Shown one piece after another: positions 1-8,396 of a stretch of 61,646 nt of DNA. The stretch is from an uncultured Lachnospiraceae bacterium. Its GTDB lineage: Bacteria; Bacillota; Clostridia; Lachnospirales; Lachnospiraceae. The notes beneath the pieces are model-generated. The model worked only from the letters and a program-made list of their open reading frames with translations. It did not search any database and had not been told where the DNA came from. A program made the translations under genes and the position numbers. The first letter of the stretch is position 1. Each line of letters starts with the position of its first letter. The stretch lies in contig CANPOY010000012.1 in NCBI GenBank assembly GCA_947575805.1, positions 1-61,646 on the forward strand, written 5' to 3'.

Positions 1-182
1 CCGACTCCGGTTCCGGCGTGATCGTCCCTCCGGCCGTACCGGGATCCGACTCCGGCTCCGGCGTGATCGTCCCCCCGGCCGTGCCGGGATCCGACTCCGG
101 CTCCGGTGTGGTTGTCCCCCCGGCCGTGCCGGGATCCGACTCCGGTTCCGGCGTGGTTGTTCCCCCGGCCGTGTCGGGGTCC
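1..182. repeat. 45-bp in-frame tandem repeat, about four copies
   Basis: The phrase CCGACTCCGG recurs at positions 1, 46, 91 and 136, with a diverged copy at 181, giving an exact 45-bp period. The units differ by a few bases, mostly silent or Thr/Ile changes on the minus strand. The array continues past the left edge, so the copy number is unknown. Confidence 0.95.
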
Positions 183-382
183 GACGGCGAATCGAAATCC
201 TTCCCATCCTGATCCAGATCCGTCAGCCTTAAGGAATCACTCTCCACCATACCCAGCTTTGCAGCGGCAGCCTTGATCTCGGCATCCGTCAGCGGCAGCT
301 TGTCCTTTGTAGCTATTCCCATAATCAGGGCTGTCACCACAATACCGATGCCCAGCCCTCTCAAATAAAACTTCAATTTCAC
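1..382 (-). CDS. Membrane-anchored protein with Pro/Glu/Thr tandem repeats, partial (runs off left edge)
   Basis: The reading frame is open to the window edge, so the C-terminus is missing. I place the start at a GTG at 382 because GGAGG lies 5 nt upstream; an in-frame ATG at 394 has a poorer ribosome site. The N-terminus (MKLKFYLRGLGIGIVVTAL...) is a short basic stretch followed by one hydrophobic segment at about residues 8-24. Next come a charged segment with a helical LTDAEIKAAAAKLGM motif and an acidic linker. Four 15-residue repeats (pattern SDPGTAGGTxTPEPE) follow up to the edge. It lies 33 bp after the DUF6115 gene, so it is probably the next gene of the fla/che operon. The N-terminus recalls small YceG/MltG-like membrane proteins of Lachnospiraceae, but the diagnostic part is outside the window and this is only a guess. 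Confidence 0.75.
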   Translation of the reverse strand, partial: MKLKFYLRGLGIGIVVTALIMGIATKDKLPLTDAEIKAAAAKLGMVESDSLRLTDLDQDGKDFDSPSDPDTAGGTTTPEPESDPGTAGGTTTPEPESDPGTAGGTITPEPESDPGTAGGTITPEPES

Positions 383-414
383 TCCAGCCTCCATGATTCC
401 GCTTAGAAGTATCT

Positions 415-1317
415 CTATTGGTTCCTGAACAGATCAATGACCAGCTTTACTTCACCGACACCAAGGCCCAGTTCTTTTGCGATAGCCACTTTGGATTTGC
501 CCTGGTTATAAAGCTCCAATATCCTCTCGTTATTATTCCGCCCTTCAGCCGCCTTCTCCTGCAGAAAGCTTACCCTGCCGTCAGTAACAGCGGGCTGTGC
601 GGTCTGTGAAACAGGCGCCGCCGGCACGGCAGTCGGTGCAATAGACGTCTGCGACGTGGAAGGCACTGACATGGAAGCCATTGGTACAGAAGACGCCTGC
701 ACCACTGTCAGCGGCTGTGCCCCACGCGCCTGTGCCGCCGCCAATCTTGCCAGTGCCGACTGAGCAGGTGGCTGGGGCATCTCCGGCATGGATGCCGATG
801 GAACAGGCACGGGCCTTGCTGCCACCCGCGGGGCAGCCACAGGCTGGCTCTCCGCTCCAGTCACTACCGTCGGAACTGCCGGCACACTGGCCATCGCTAT
901 CAGGCCGTTTACCCGTTCTTCTACCTCTTTCACCGTACGGTCTACCGTGGAGACCGTTTCCTTCAGGTTACTGTGCTTGCTGTTGAGCATATCATAAAGG
1001 AACATGGCTTCCTCATGGTTCTTGTGGATCTCCGAGAGGACGGTATCGGAATACTCGCTCACCGCCATAATTTTCTCATTGGAAAGCCGCTCCAGGGAAC
1101 GTTCCGTTTTTTCCATGGCATAGGTTACTGCCTCCTCCACCGCGTCGTCCACCTGGCCCTTGATACTCTCCATCTCATTGCTCACCATATCCGCAATTTC
1201 ACTTTTCATCAGCGCCTTGGACTGTTCTGAGACCTCGCCCTTCTTATCCGGGATCAGAAAGCTCAATATAAATATGATTCCGCCCGCAGCCAGCAGGACA
1301 ATCTCCGTAATCTCCAT
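415..1317 (-). CDS. DUF6115 / SwrB-like single-pass membrane protein
   Basis: A protein of about 300 residues. The start at 1317 (MEITEIVLLAAGG) has AAGGA about 10 nt upstream. It has one N-terminal membrane segment (about residues 5-21), a long charged coiled-coil region (about 22-140), a Pro/Ala/Val-rich disordered linker, and a C-terminal helix-turn-helix-like tail (NERILELYNQGKSKVAIAKE followed by LGLGVGEVKLVIDLF). The tail is typical of the DUF6115 family. In B. subtilis the comparable place after sigD is taken by SwrB, a one-pass protein that promotes basal-body maturation. Position and architecture suggest a similar role here, which is inference. It is longer than SwrB because of the linker. 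Confidence 0.75.
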   Translation of the reverse strand: MEITEIVLLAAGGIIFILSFLIPDKKGEVSEQSKALMKSEIADMVSNEMESIKGQVDDAVEEAVTYAMEKTERSLERLSNEKIMAVSEYSDTVLSEIHKNHEEAMFLYDMLNSKHSNLKETVSTVDRTVKEVEERVNGLIAMASVPAVPTVVTGAESQPVAAPRVAARPVPVPSASMPEMPQPPAQSALARLAAAQARGAQPLTVVQASSVPMASMSVPSTSQTSIAPTAVPAAPVSQTAQPAVTDGRVSFLQEKAAEGRNNNERILELYNQGKSKVAIAKELGLGVGEVKLVIDLFRNQ

Positions 1318-1385
1318 CTTCTCATTCCTTTTCCGCAGCGTCACGATCCTTTACGCTGCCTGTTCCTTCCGATGTCCCCCTCACA

Positions 1386-1691
1386 TCAGATTTTAATGTC
1401 AAAGCTCTTCTTCTCCTTCACCACCATCTGTTCCCTGGGTGGCTGTTTCCGGCGCTTTCCGCCGTCGCCGCGATACTCGTTGCTGCCCTTATCCCGGGCA
1501 TCCTGCTTTTTCCCAGACCACCGGGCATCATCACCGCTATGCACCTCTTTTGTCAGCTTCTGCTCATTTTTCTGCACCTGAAACTGCCCGTTGCTCTGAT
1601 CTGCAAAGGCTTTATTATCCTCATTCTGTTTGATCGTAGAATAGTCCTGTGCCCTTGACACCGTCGTCAATTCTATGGAGCTGAATGCCAT
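1386..1691 (-). CDS. Small hydrophilic flagellar-operon protein, unknown function
   Basis: A 101-residue protein, very rich in Lys, Gln, Asp and Glu, with no membrane segment or signal peptide. The N-terminus (MAFSSIELTTVSRAQDYSTI) looks ordered and the rest largely disordered; the C-terminus is basic (GGKRRKQPPREQ). AAGGGGG precedes the ATG at good spacing. It lies 32 bp after fapA and about 70 bp before the DUF6115 gene, in the tail of the fla/che operon. I do not recognise a family. Its placement suggests an accessory motility role. Confidence 0.7.
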   Translation of the reverse strand: MAFSSIELTTVSRAQDYSTIKQNEDNKAFADQSNGQFQVQKNEQKLTKEVHSGDDARWSGKKQDARDKGSNEYRGDGGKRRKQPPREQMVVKEKKSFDIKI

Positions 1692-1723
1692 ACCTGTACC
1701 CCCTTGCCCGCATATATTGCCTT

Positions 1724-3313
1724 TTAAAGGGACATCATTTTGACCTCTCCCCGATCCCGCACAAACTTGCAGTAATGATAGCTGGTATGGATCGTCTTGG
1801 TCGCGTCTCCTATGATAATCGTTGTTCCCGGATACATCTCATTATTCACTAAAATTTCCGCCTGCTTTTGGGTCTCCATCATTTTGCGCAGTTTCTCCAG
1901 CCGAATATCCAACTCCTTGAGCTCCCCCGTCTTCTCCTCCACCAGGGCTGCCACGGTCTTCATATATTTCAGCTGGCTCTCGTTGAACTGTGCTCCCTTC
2001 TTCATCTTTTCCTTGAAGGTTTCCAGTATCACCTCCGCATTCTGTACCGTCTTCAGGGTATCTGCCTGGGTCTTTTGAAGCCTGGTGTACTGAGTTTTGA
2101 TCAGGGGATTGACGCCTACTTCCAGGATGGTAGTGGCACCCATGCTGGCACCGATGGACTTGGCCTCAATCCTTTTGGCCGCCTGCACATAGCCGCCCAC
2201 AATCAAGCCCTTCTTTCCCTCCACGATGACCTCCGTCCCCGCGGATACCCGGCTATGTAAAATTGCGCCGGAATGTACGAAACCGCCGGCCACAACTCTG
2301 GCATTCTCCAGAAACTTTACCATCACGTCACCGCCTGCCTTCAGCATTCCGCCTGCAGCGCCGTTCATTCCCTTTCCGATGGTAATGCAGCCCCCCGCAA
2401 TGATCTTCGCCCCCTCTACCAGGCCCTCTATAATTACGTTTCCTCCGGCCTTCACCTCGAAATTGGCATTCACATTCCCGTCGATCTGAATACTCCCCTG
2501 GTAATCCAGATTGCCGGTGGAGACGTCCACGTCCTTCACCGCATAAACGTCAGACACGAACACCTTATCCTCCAGCAATGTCACATGTCCGTCCACCTGG
2601 GTAAAGATCGTCCGCTTGTCTTCGGAAAGTCCGATGTTCTGGCCGAATTTCAAAGTAATCCGCTTTGGTTCCTTCGCTTTTAACCGGTTACCGTGTATAT
2701 CGCTGCCGTCAATTCCCCAAACCTCGGGGACAATCCGCGCCAGAGCGTCCCCTTTCTTGCACTGGTTGATGGTGGTCAACGTGAAATAATCCACACTGCC
2801 ATCCTCGCATACTCTGGGACGCCTGTGGGTCTCTGTATTAAAAAAATACTCAATGCGGGCATCCTCGCCGGACGTTGGCTCCTTGCCCTTGGCCAGGACA
2901 ATGTCCTTACCATAGAGACCACCGGACTGAAAATGTTCCTGCAGGCCTTCCATCTGTATACCATACACAATGTCCCGCAGCCGAAGATCCCTTAAGAAAT
3001 CATCAAGAGTGATCCTGCTCCCTGCTTCCGTCGGGGGAATAAACCTTACCGTTGCTAACATATTGTCTTCCGCAATATCCAGCATATAGGATTCCGGATA
3101 TGCCGGACAGGGCTCGTTTCCGAGATAGTACACCGCCTCCTTCTCATCCATGACCATCATTTCCAGTTTGTTGCGATCGTATGCAATTCCATACCCGTCG
3201 AGATAGTCGGCGATCTCCCCTACCCGCAGCACGTCTCCCGTTTCATCCGGAGGAAACAGCTTCAAGCCATAGCCGTTCTCATAATTTACCAATTGAAAAT
3301 AACCATTCCGCAT
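1724..3313 (-). CDS. FapA family (DUF342) protein
   Basis: A 529-residue protein. The start at 3313 (MRNGYFQLVN) has GGGAG about 8 nt upstream; the frame stays open further upstream but without a comparable site. The N-terminal half has the FapA fold (VVxIxGxDIHGNRLKAKEPK-type segment). The middle is a glycine-rich, valine-rich repeat region (GNVNANFEVKAGGNVIIEG, AKIIAGGCITIGKGM, ARVVAGGFVHSGAILHS) expected to form a right-handed beta-helix. The C-terminal third is a coiled coil. Family members are found beside motility genes and affect cell-surface and flagellar regulation in some bacteria. It follows sigD with a 76-bp gap. Confidence 0.85.
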   Translation of the reverse strand: MRNGYFQLVNYENGYGLKLFPPDETGDVLRVGEIADYLDGYGIAYDRNKLEMMVMDEKEAVYYLGNEPCPAYPESYMLDIAEDNMLATVRFIPPTEAGSRITLDDFLRDLRLRDIVYGIQMEGLQEHFQSGGLYGKDIVLAKGKEPTSGEDARIEYFFNTETHRRPRVCEDGSVDYFTLTTINQCKKGDALARIVPEVWGIDGSDIHGNRLKAKEPKRITLKFGQNIGLSEDKRTIFTQVDGHVTLLEDKVFVSDVYAVKDVDVSTGNLDYQGSIQIDGNVNANFEVKAGGNVIIEGLVEGAKIIAGGCITIGKGMNGAAGGMLKAGGDVMVKFLENARVVAGGFVHSGAILHSRVSAGTEVIVEGKKGLIVGGYVQAAKRIEAKSIGASMGATTILEVGVNPLIKTQYTRLQKTQADTLKTVQNAEVILETFKEKMKKGAQFNESQLKYMKTVAALVEEKTGELKELDIRLEKLRKMMETQKQAEILVNNEMYPGTTIIIGDATKTIHTSYHYCKFVRDRGEVKMMSL

Positions 3314-3389
3314 AGTCTTCTCCCATGAATGTGCGTCGGCCCGAGGCCGCTTTCCGTTGCAGGACGAGACCAGTGCACTGTACAGCACA

Positions 3390-4163
3390 CTAGTTATCTG
3401 TCAAAATACCCATGTAGTTTCCCATTTTTGTCTTCATTTTCTGTAAAGCCCGCGTATGCAGCTGAGACACTCTGGACTCCGAAACCTCCAGAATGCTGCT
3501 GATTTCTTTTAATGTCAGTTCTTCATAATAATACAGCGTAATTACCTTCTGTTCTTTCTCGGTAAGCAGCTGCAGAGCGTCTCCCAGAACCTTCGCCAGT
3601 TCTTCCTTTTCGATTCGCTCTTCCGGAGACTCAAACCTTGCGGTCGTATGCCTGCCATAATCCTGAGACACGTCGCTCCCCTGCTCCATATATTCATTGA
3701 GGGAGACCAGACCTGTGATTTTCATCTGTGACTGCCATTCCAGATATTCATCTCCCGAGATTCCCAGCCCTGCCGCAATCTCCTCGTCAGTAGCCGCATG
3801 GCCGGTAGCCTGTTCCACCTCTCTGATGACTGTCTCAATCTTCTTCTGCTTCTGCCGTATCGTCCTGGGAATCCAGTCCATCTTACGGATCTGATCCAGA
3901 ATGGCCCCTCGAATCCGCAGACTTGCATAGGTTTCAAACTTGACCTCCTTAAAGCAGTCAAATTTATCAATGGCATCAATTAATCCGAAAATACCATAGC
4001 TTACAAGGTCGTCATACTCCACATTATATCCGAGATACATGCTGAGACGTCCTGCCACAATCTTCACAAGCGGAGCAAATTCCAAAATAAGCTTTTCCCT
4101 GGCTTCCGGTGATTTTGCCTTTGAATACTCTTCCAACAGCTTTCTTCTGCCTGCCTCATCCAT
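3390..4163 (-). CDS. sigD: RNA polymerase sigma factor for motility (FliA/WhiG/SigD family)
   Basis: A 257-residue sigma-70 family factor. Region 2 carries DDLVSYGIFGLIDAIDKFD and FETYASLRIRGAILDQIRKM. Region 3 includes a LVSLNEYM segment. Region 4 is a helix-turn-helix (LTLKEISSILEVSESRVSQL). The length and region 2 sequence match FliA/SigD rather than sporulation sigmas. It directs RNA polymerase to TAAA-N15/16-GCCGATA(T/A)-type promoters of late flagellar genes. It sits near the end of the fla/che operon, as in B. subtilis, so its level depends on transcription reaching the distal end. One matching promoter lies in this window upstream of the coiled-coil gene at 57045-58022. Confidence 0.92.
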   Translation of the reverse strand: MDEAGRRKLLEEYSKAKSPEAREKLILEFAPLVKIVAGRLSMYLGYNVEYDDLVSYGIFGLIDAIDKFDCFKEVKFETYASLRIRGAILDQIRKMDWIPRTIRQKQKKIETVIREVEQATGHAATDEEIAAGLGISGDEYLEWQSQMKITGLVSLNEYMEQGSDVSQDYGRHTTARFESPEERIEKEELAKVLGDALQLLTEKEQKVITLYYYEELTLKEISSILEVSESRVSQLHTRALQKMKTKMGNYMGILTDN

Positions 4164-4190
4164 GAAACCCGCCGCTCCTTTCGTCTTTTT

Positions 4191-4499
4191 TTACTCCTCC
4201 TCGTCCAAAGCCCCGCCGATAGCCTGATCATCCGCATCTTCCTGCTTTTCCCATTCCCCTTCGGCTCCCTCGGCTTCTTTCTCTATGACCTCTCCCTCTT
4301 CCTTCCGCTTCTGCTCGTTCTGCTCTTCGAAAAAGTTAAGGGTCCACACCAGAATACTGCCCAGAAGATAAAACAGCACCAGAACACCAAATAAGATGGA
4401 AAGTCTCTCCACCATGGCGTATTTTTGTATGAAGGTAATAATACACGTAATTGCTCCTGCCAAAAGCATCAGCACCATCGGTAAATTTTTTCTGTTCAT
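4191..4499 (-). CDS. Small two-pass membrane protein of the fla/che operon, unknown
   Basis: A 102-residue protein. It has two hydrophobic helices (about residues 6-24 and 32-54, the latter VERLSILFGVLVLFYLLGSI), then a short amphipathic segment and a strongly acidic tail (long Glu/Asp runs, ending GGALDEEE). No signal peptidase site is seen. It lies between cheD and sigD with short spacing. B. subtilis has no counterpart at this spot. I do not recognise a domain. Confidence 0.75.
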   Translation of the reverse strand: MNRKNLPMVLMLLAGAITCIITFIQKYAMVERLSILFGVLVLFYLLGSILVWTLNFFEEQNEQKRKEEGEVIEKEAEGAEGEWEKQEDADDQAIGGALDEEE

Positions 4500-4523
4500 T
4501 CCTGAAATTCCTTCGTCATCACG

Positions 4524-5021
4524 CTAAATTACGGATTCAGCCCGGCCTACCGCACGGATAAGATAGTCCCCTGTTTCCGGATAAAATATCACCGTTCTCC
4601 CATAATTCTTCCCTGTGTCCTGTGCAATGATCGGTATTTTCAGCTCCTTCAGCTTTGCTTTGGTCGCCTCCACATTCCTGTCGCCAACCTGCCCCACATT
4701 CATGCTGCTGCCCTGTCCCTGAAAAGGGAACATCGTAGCGCCTCCGGCAATCTTTGCAACCATACGCCTGCGCACTGCACCCAACCTCTCCATTTGCCGG
4801 ACAAGCTCTTCAATCCCCGAATCTGCAAACTTTGCGACATTCAGCTGACCGTTCCGCATTGCCGTACTGTCCGGTAACATAATATGTGCCAATCCGCCGA
4901 TCTTCGTCTGCGGATCCCTGATCGCGATTCCCACACAAGAACCAAGTCCCAGAGTTGTCACTCCGTCGGGGCTTACGCAAGTCTTCAAGTCTGCCATTCC
5001 AACTTTAATAATCTCACTCAT
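4524..5021 (-). CDS. cheD: Chemoreceptor glutamine deamidase CheD
   Basis: A 165-residue protein of typical CheD length. The catalytic pair is visible: Cys29 in TLGLGSCVGIAIRD and His46 in GGLAHIMLP, with the conserved Thr near EATKAKLKE and FPFQGQG. CheD deamidates glutamines in the signalling domains of methyl-accepting chemotaxis proteins and also binds CheC, raising its CheY-P phosphatase activity. It follows cheC by 61 bp, keeping the two partners together. There is no sign of truncation. Confidence 0.95.
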   Translation of the reverse strand: MSEIIKVGMADLKTCVSPDGVTTLGLGSCVGIAIRDPQTKIGGLAHIMLPDSTAMRNGQLNVAKFADSGIEELVRQMERLGAVRRRMVAKIAGGATMFPFQGQGSSMNVGQVGDRNVEATKAKLKELKIPIIAQDTGKNYGRTVIFYPETGDYLIRAVGRAESVI

Positions 5022-5082
5022 GCTTCATTCCCGCTTCTCTTGTTTCTCTTAGTTTTCAATAGATACCCGGAAATTCCTTTCG

Positions 5083-5706
5083 TCACACTACAGGTAATCC
5101 CAGTGATGTCAATATCTTCGCGTAAGACTCCATATCGGGAATCAGTATAAAGTATCCGTCCAACTGTATCTCGTCATGAAACTGCGACTGAATCAGAAGG
5201 ATCTTATCGCCGAAAATACCGAACTGAATTGCCGGTACACTTAAAATTGCTCCCGCCATATCCACGGTCAGCGCCGGTGGGGTGGGGAATATCTTCAGAT
5301 TTGTCAGCGTGGACAATGAATTCAGGTAAGCACCGGTAATGATGTTTCCCACTTCCTTCATGGCCGAAAGCCCCATCTCCTCAAATTCGCTTCCGGGTGG
5401 CAGCATGCCCATGGTGATCTTCTGGATCAGATGACGTGCGGTTTGCTCCTCCACCATAAACATCATGCTTCCCGTTATGTCACCTTCAACGCCCAGGAAC
5501 ACGCCCACCATAATCAGCTCTTCGCCGCCCATCATCTCACCAACTTCCGTGAATTCAAGCAGCCTGACCTGGGGTACCTTCATATCGACCTTGCACTGCA
5601 GCATCTGCGACAACGCTGTCATTGCATTTCCGGCCCCGATATTTCCCAGCTCCTTCAAAACGTCATAATATGTTTCAGTAACCTGCTCTAAGCTCATGTT
5701 TGCCAT
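5083..5706 (-). CDS. cheC: CheY-P phosphatase CheC
   Basis: A 207-residue protein with the two CheC active-site signatures: ELGNIGAGNAMTALS near residues 19-33 and EVGNIITGAYLNSL in the C-terminal half. Each supplies a Glu and an Asn for CheY-P hydrolysis. AAGGAGA precedes the ATG by about 8 nt. It forms the adaptation complex with CheD, encoded just downstream. Together with the CheC-like domain of FliY, the organism has two different phosphatases of this fold at the switch and in the cytoplasm. Confidence 0.95.
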   Translation of the reverse strand: MANMSLEQVTETYYDVLKELGNIGAGNAMTALSQMLQCKVDMKVPQVRLLEFTEVGEMMGGEELIMVGVFLGVEGDITGSMMFMVEEQTARHLIQKITMGMLPPGSEFEEMGLSAMKEVGNIITGAYLNSLSTLTNLKIFPTPPALTVDMAGAILSVPAIQFGIFGDKILLIQSQFHDEIQLDGYFILIPDMESYAKILTSLGLPVV

Positions 5707-5733
5707 GAAACTATTCTCCTTATCTCTATAATC

Positions 5734-6225
5734 CTAATTTTCCTCCAGGCTGATTGTGTTCAGGTCAAAAAGGGAAATCAATTCTTCGTTGTGCTTGCCG
5801 ACAGCGTTTATCAGGCTCGACTTCTCTTCCTTTGCATTGTACGTGATCTTTTCGATCTCGTCGGCAGAAAGCGCCACAACCTCCTTCACCTCGTCTACCA
5901 GGAATCCTACATTGCCCTCCTGTTCCAGCTTTACGACAATGATTCTGGTCAGCTTGGTAATCACATCATCCTCCAGATCCATCTTGCGTCGTATGCTGAT
6001 AACGGGGATGACCTCACCTCTCATATTAATCACGCCCTTGAGGAAATCCGGCATCTTGGGGATTCGCGTAATAGATTGCATCTTCACAATATTATCAATG
6101 TTGCGGATGTCGATTCCATACTGCTCCTCACCCAGCCTGATGACAATAAACTGAATGGGTGCTTCCGCAGCTGCTTTTCCTTCTTCCACGAGCAGTTCCT
6201 GTACCGTGCTTTTACTGACTTCCAT
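5734..6225 (-). CDS. cheW: Chemotaxis coupling protein CheW
   Basis: A 163-residue SH3-like CheW protein. Diagnostic segments are QFIVIRLGEEQYGIDIRNID near the start, ITRIPKMPDFLKGVINMRGE, and GFLVDEVKEVVALSADEIE. It links receptor signalling tips to CheA. It lies 20 bp after cheA, in the usual cheA-cheW order. Nothing unusual. Confidence 0.96.
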   Translation of the reverse strand: MEVSKSTVQELLVEEGKAAAEAPIQFIVIRLGEEQYGIDIRNIDNIVKMQSITRIPKMPDFLKGVINMRGEVIPVISIRRKMDLEDDVITKLTRIIVVKLEQEGNVGFLVDEVKEVVALSADEIEKITYNAKEEKSSLINAVGKHNEELISLFDLNTISLEEN

Positions 6226-6245
6226 ATCCGTCTGCTCCCCCTTTC

Positions 6246-8366
6246 CTAAATCAGCGCGTTGGCATCCAGAATCAAAGCGATTTCACCGTCGCCCAGAATG
6301 GTTGCGCCACTGATAAACTTGCACTGCTTGATGTATTTGCCCAGAGACTTAATGACAATTTCCTGCTGACCGATCAGCTCATCGATCACAAGCCCTGCCA
6401 TCTTATCACCTTTCTTAACAATTACAACGATCAGGTTCTCATCTGCCGCCTTTTTGCTCTCCACATCCAGCACCTCGTTCAGGCGAATCAAAGGAATCAC
6501 CTGTCCCCGCAGATGGATCACCTCTTTATTCTGTACCAGCTTCACATCGGTGGGCAGAATGTCCTCCAGGGTCTGGATGGAGCCCAGGGAAATAGCATAT
6601 TTTTCTTCTCCCACCACCACCATCAGCGCCTGAATGATCGCCAGCGTCAGAGGCAGTCTGATGGTCCATGTGCTTCCCTCGCCCAGCTTGGTCTTGACCT
6701 CCACCTCTCCGCTTAAGGATTCGATCTTGGAACGCACCACATCAAGACCCACGCCCCTTCCCGAGACATCCGTAACCTTCTTCGCCGTTGAAAAGCTGGG
6801 AAGGAACAACAGATTAACAATCTCCTTTTCTGTCATATTGGCTGCCTGCTCGGGAGTGATGGAGCCGCGTTCGATAGCCTTATCCCTTACCGCGTCAGTG
6901 TCAATGCCGTTTCCGTCGTCCCTGACCTCAATGACCACGTTGTTGCCGTCCTGATAAGCATCCAGGAAAATAGACCCCACCGAAGGCTTCCCCCTTTCGG
7001 CACGCAGCTCGGCAGACTCGATCCCATGATCCGCGGAATTTCTTAACAGGTGCATCAGAGGGTCTCCGATCTCATCCACCACGGTACGATCCAGCTCGGT
7101 CTCCTCACCGGTCATGTACAGCTCCAGCTTTTTATCCAGCTTCTTGGAAAGGTCGCGAATCATCCTGGGGAACTTGTTTACCACACTCTCGATAGGAACC
7201 ATCCGCACTTTCATGACTGACTCATGAAGGTTGGTGGTCACCTGCTCCAGATACTCAATCTGCTCGTTAAAAGCACTGTTGGTATTGGTCTGCTCCTGAC
7301 TGGATACGGATACCAGGGAATTCTTGGCAATGATCAGCTCACTGACCAGATTCATCAGGGAATCCAGTTTTTCAATATCCACACGGACAGTCCGGTTCAC
7401 CACCGGCTTTGACACTTTCTTTGTATCCTGCTTTGCAGGTGCCGTCTGAACAGGCGCCGCAGCAGGCGCCGCATGAGCCTCTGCAGTGGCTGACGCCTCT
7501 GCAGGCAGCTCCTTCTCCTTTTCTTTCTCCTCCGCTTCCGCCTTCTCCGACGCTTCTATCTTTCTGTAGGATTCGTTTTCTTCCAGTAAAATGGGAGCTC
7601 CAAAAGCCTTTTCGATCTCGGACACGCTTTCGGCAGCCGTTATAATTCTGCCAATCTCCGCATCGGAAAGCAAGATCAGTGTAAAGTCACGATCAAACTT
7701 TTCATCCTCCACATCCTGGGCGCTGGGCATGGAAACAATAATCTCTGCCATCTCTTCCACTGCCTTGAACACCAGAAAGGCCCTTGCTGCCTTCAGGATG
7801 CAGTTCTCCTGCACCACCACATTCAGGCCATAGACCTTCTTGCCCTGACTCTGTGCTTCTTTGATCACTGAGATCTGAGATTCGTCCAGTGTAATATCGT
7901 TCCACTTATCTCCGCCCACAGGCTCCGCAGACGCAGGTGCAGCTGCCGCCGCTTCCTTCTTCGGCGCGGATCCCCCGGCATTTTCTTCATTTAAAATATT
8001 ATTCAGCTGCTTAATCAATGCCTCATTATCATTGGTTCCTTCATCGGCATTATTCTGAATATTTTCGGTATACTCCTCCAACGCGTCAAGACATTGGAAA
8101 AGAACGTCAATCAGCTTAGGCTGTACCTTAATATTTCCGTTGCGCACTTCCGAGAACACATTCTCCATATCATGAGTCAGGTTCTGCATTCTCTTGTAAC
8201 CCATGGTACCCGCCATACCCTTCAGCGAATGCGCCGCCCGGAAAATCTCATTAACGGTATCCTCCCCCTCCGGATCAGATTCCAGCTCCAAAATCTGCGT
8301 GTTCAGATTTTGTAAATGTTCCTTCGTCTCGTCAAGGAAGATTTCAAGATACTGATTTACATCCAT
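6246..8366 (-). CDS. cheA: Chemotaxis histidine kinase CheA
   Basis: A 706-residue protein. I start at 8366 (MDVNQYLEIFLDET), where GGGGG is well placed; a possible start five codons upstream has no spacing to its Shine-Dalgarno site. The order is: Hpt domain with phospho-acceptor His46 (AAHSLKGMAGTMG); a P2 CheY/CheB-binding domain flanked by Ala/Glu-rich linkers; the dimerisation helix pair (LDSLMNLVSELIIAKNSL); the ATPase (HLLRNSADHGIE, RDDGNGID, GRGVGLDVV); and a C-terminal CheW-like regulatory domain. It is complete, of typical length, and followed by cheW. Confidence 0.97.
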   Translation of the reverse strand: MDVNQYLEIFLDETKEHLQNLNTQILELESDPEGEDTVNEIFRAAHSLKGMAGTMGYKRMQNLTHDMENVFSEVRNGNIKVQPKLIDVLFQCLDALEEYTENIQNNADEGTNDNEALIKQLNNILNEENAGGSAPKKEAAAAAPASAEPVGGDKWNDITLDESQISVIKEAQSQGKKVYGLNVVVQENCILKAARAFLVFKAVEEMAEIIVSMPSAQDVEDEKFDRDFTLILLSDAEIGRIITAAESVSEIEKAFGAPILLEENESYRKIEASEKAEAEEKEKEKELPAEASATAEAHAAPAAAPVQTAPAKQDTKKVSKPVVNRTVRVDIEKLDSLMNLVSELIIAKNSLVSVSSQEQTNTNSAFNEQIEYLEQVTTNLHESVMKVRMVPIESVVNKFPRMIRDLSKKLDKKLELYMTGEETELDRTVVDEIGDPLMHLLRNSADHGIESAELRAERGKPSVGSIFLDAYQDGNNVVIEVRDDGNGIDTDAVRDKAIERGSITPEQAANMTEKEIVNLLFLPSFSTAKKVTDVSGRGVGLDVVRSKIESLSGEVEVKTKLGEGSTWTIRLPLTLAIIQALMVVVGEEKYAISLGSIQTLEDILPTDVKLVQNKEVIHLRGQVIPLIRLNEVLDVESKKAADENLIVVIVKKGDKMAGLVIDELIGQQEIVIKSLGKYIKQCKFISGATILGDGEIALILDANALI

Positions 8367-8396
8367 TCTGCTTACCCCCATCCCTTTCTTTTGTGG

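Noticed and set aside
1..182. CRISPR array
   Set aside because: The repeats are head to tail with no unique spacers and stay in frame, so this is a coding tandem repeat.
18..212. Plus-strand frame with VVPPAVPGSDSGSG repeats
   Set aside because: It is the mirror of the 45-bp repeat. The minus-strand frame has a membrane anchor, a ribosome site and fits the operon, while the plus frame has none of these.
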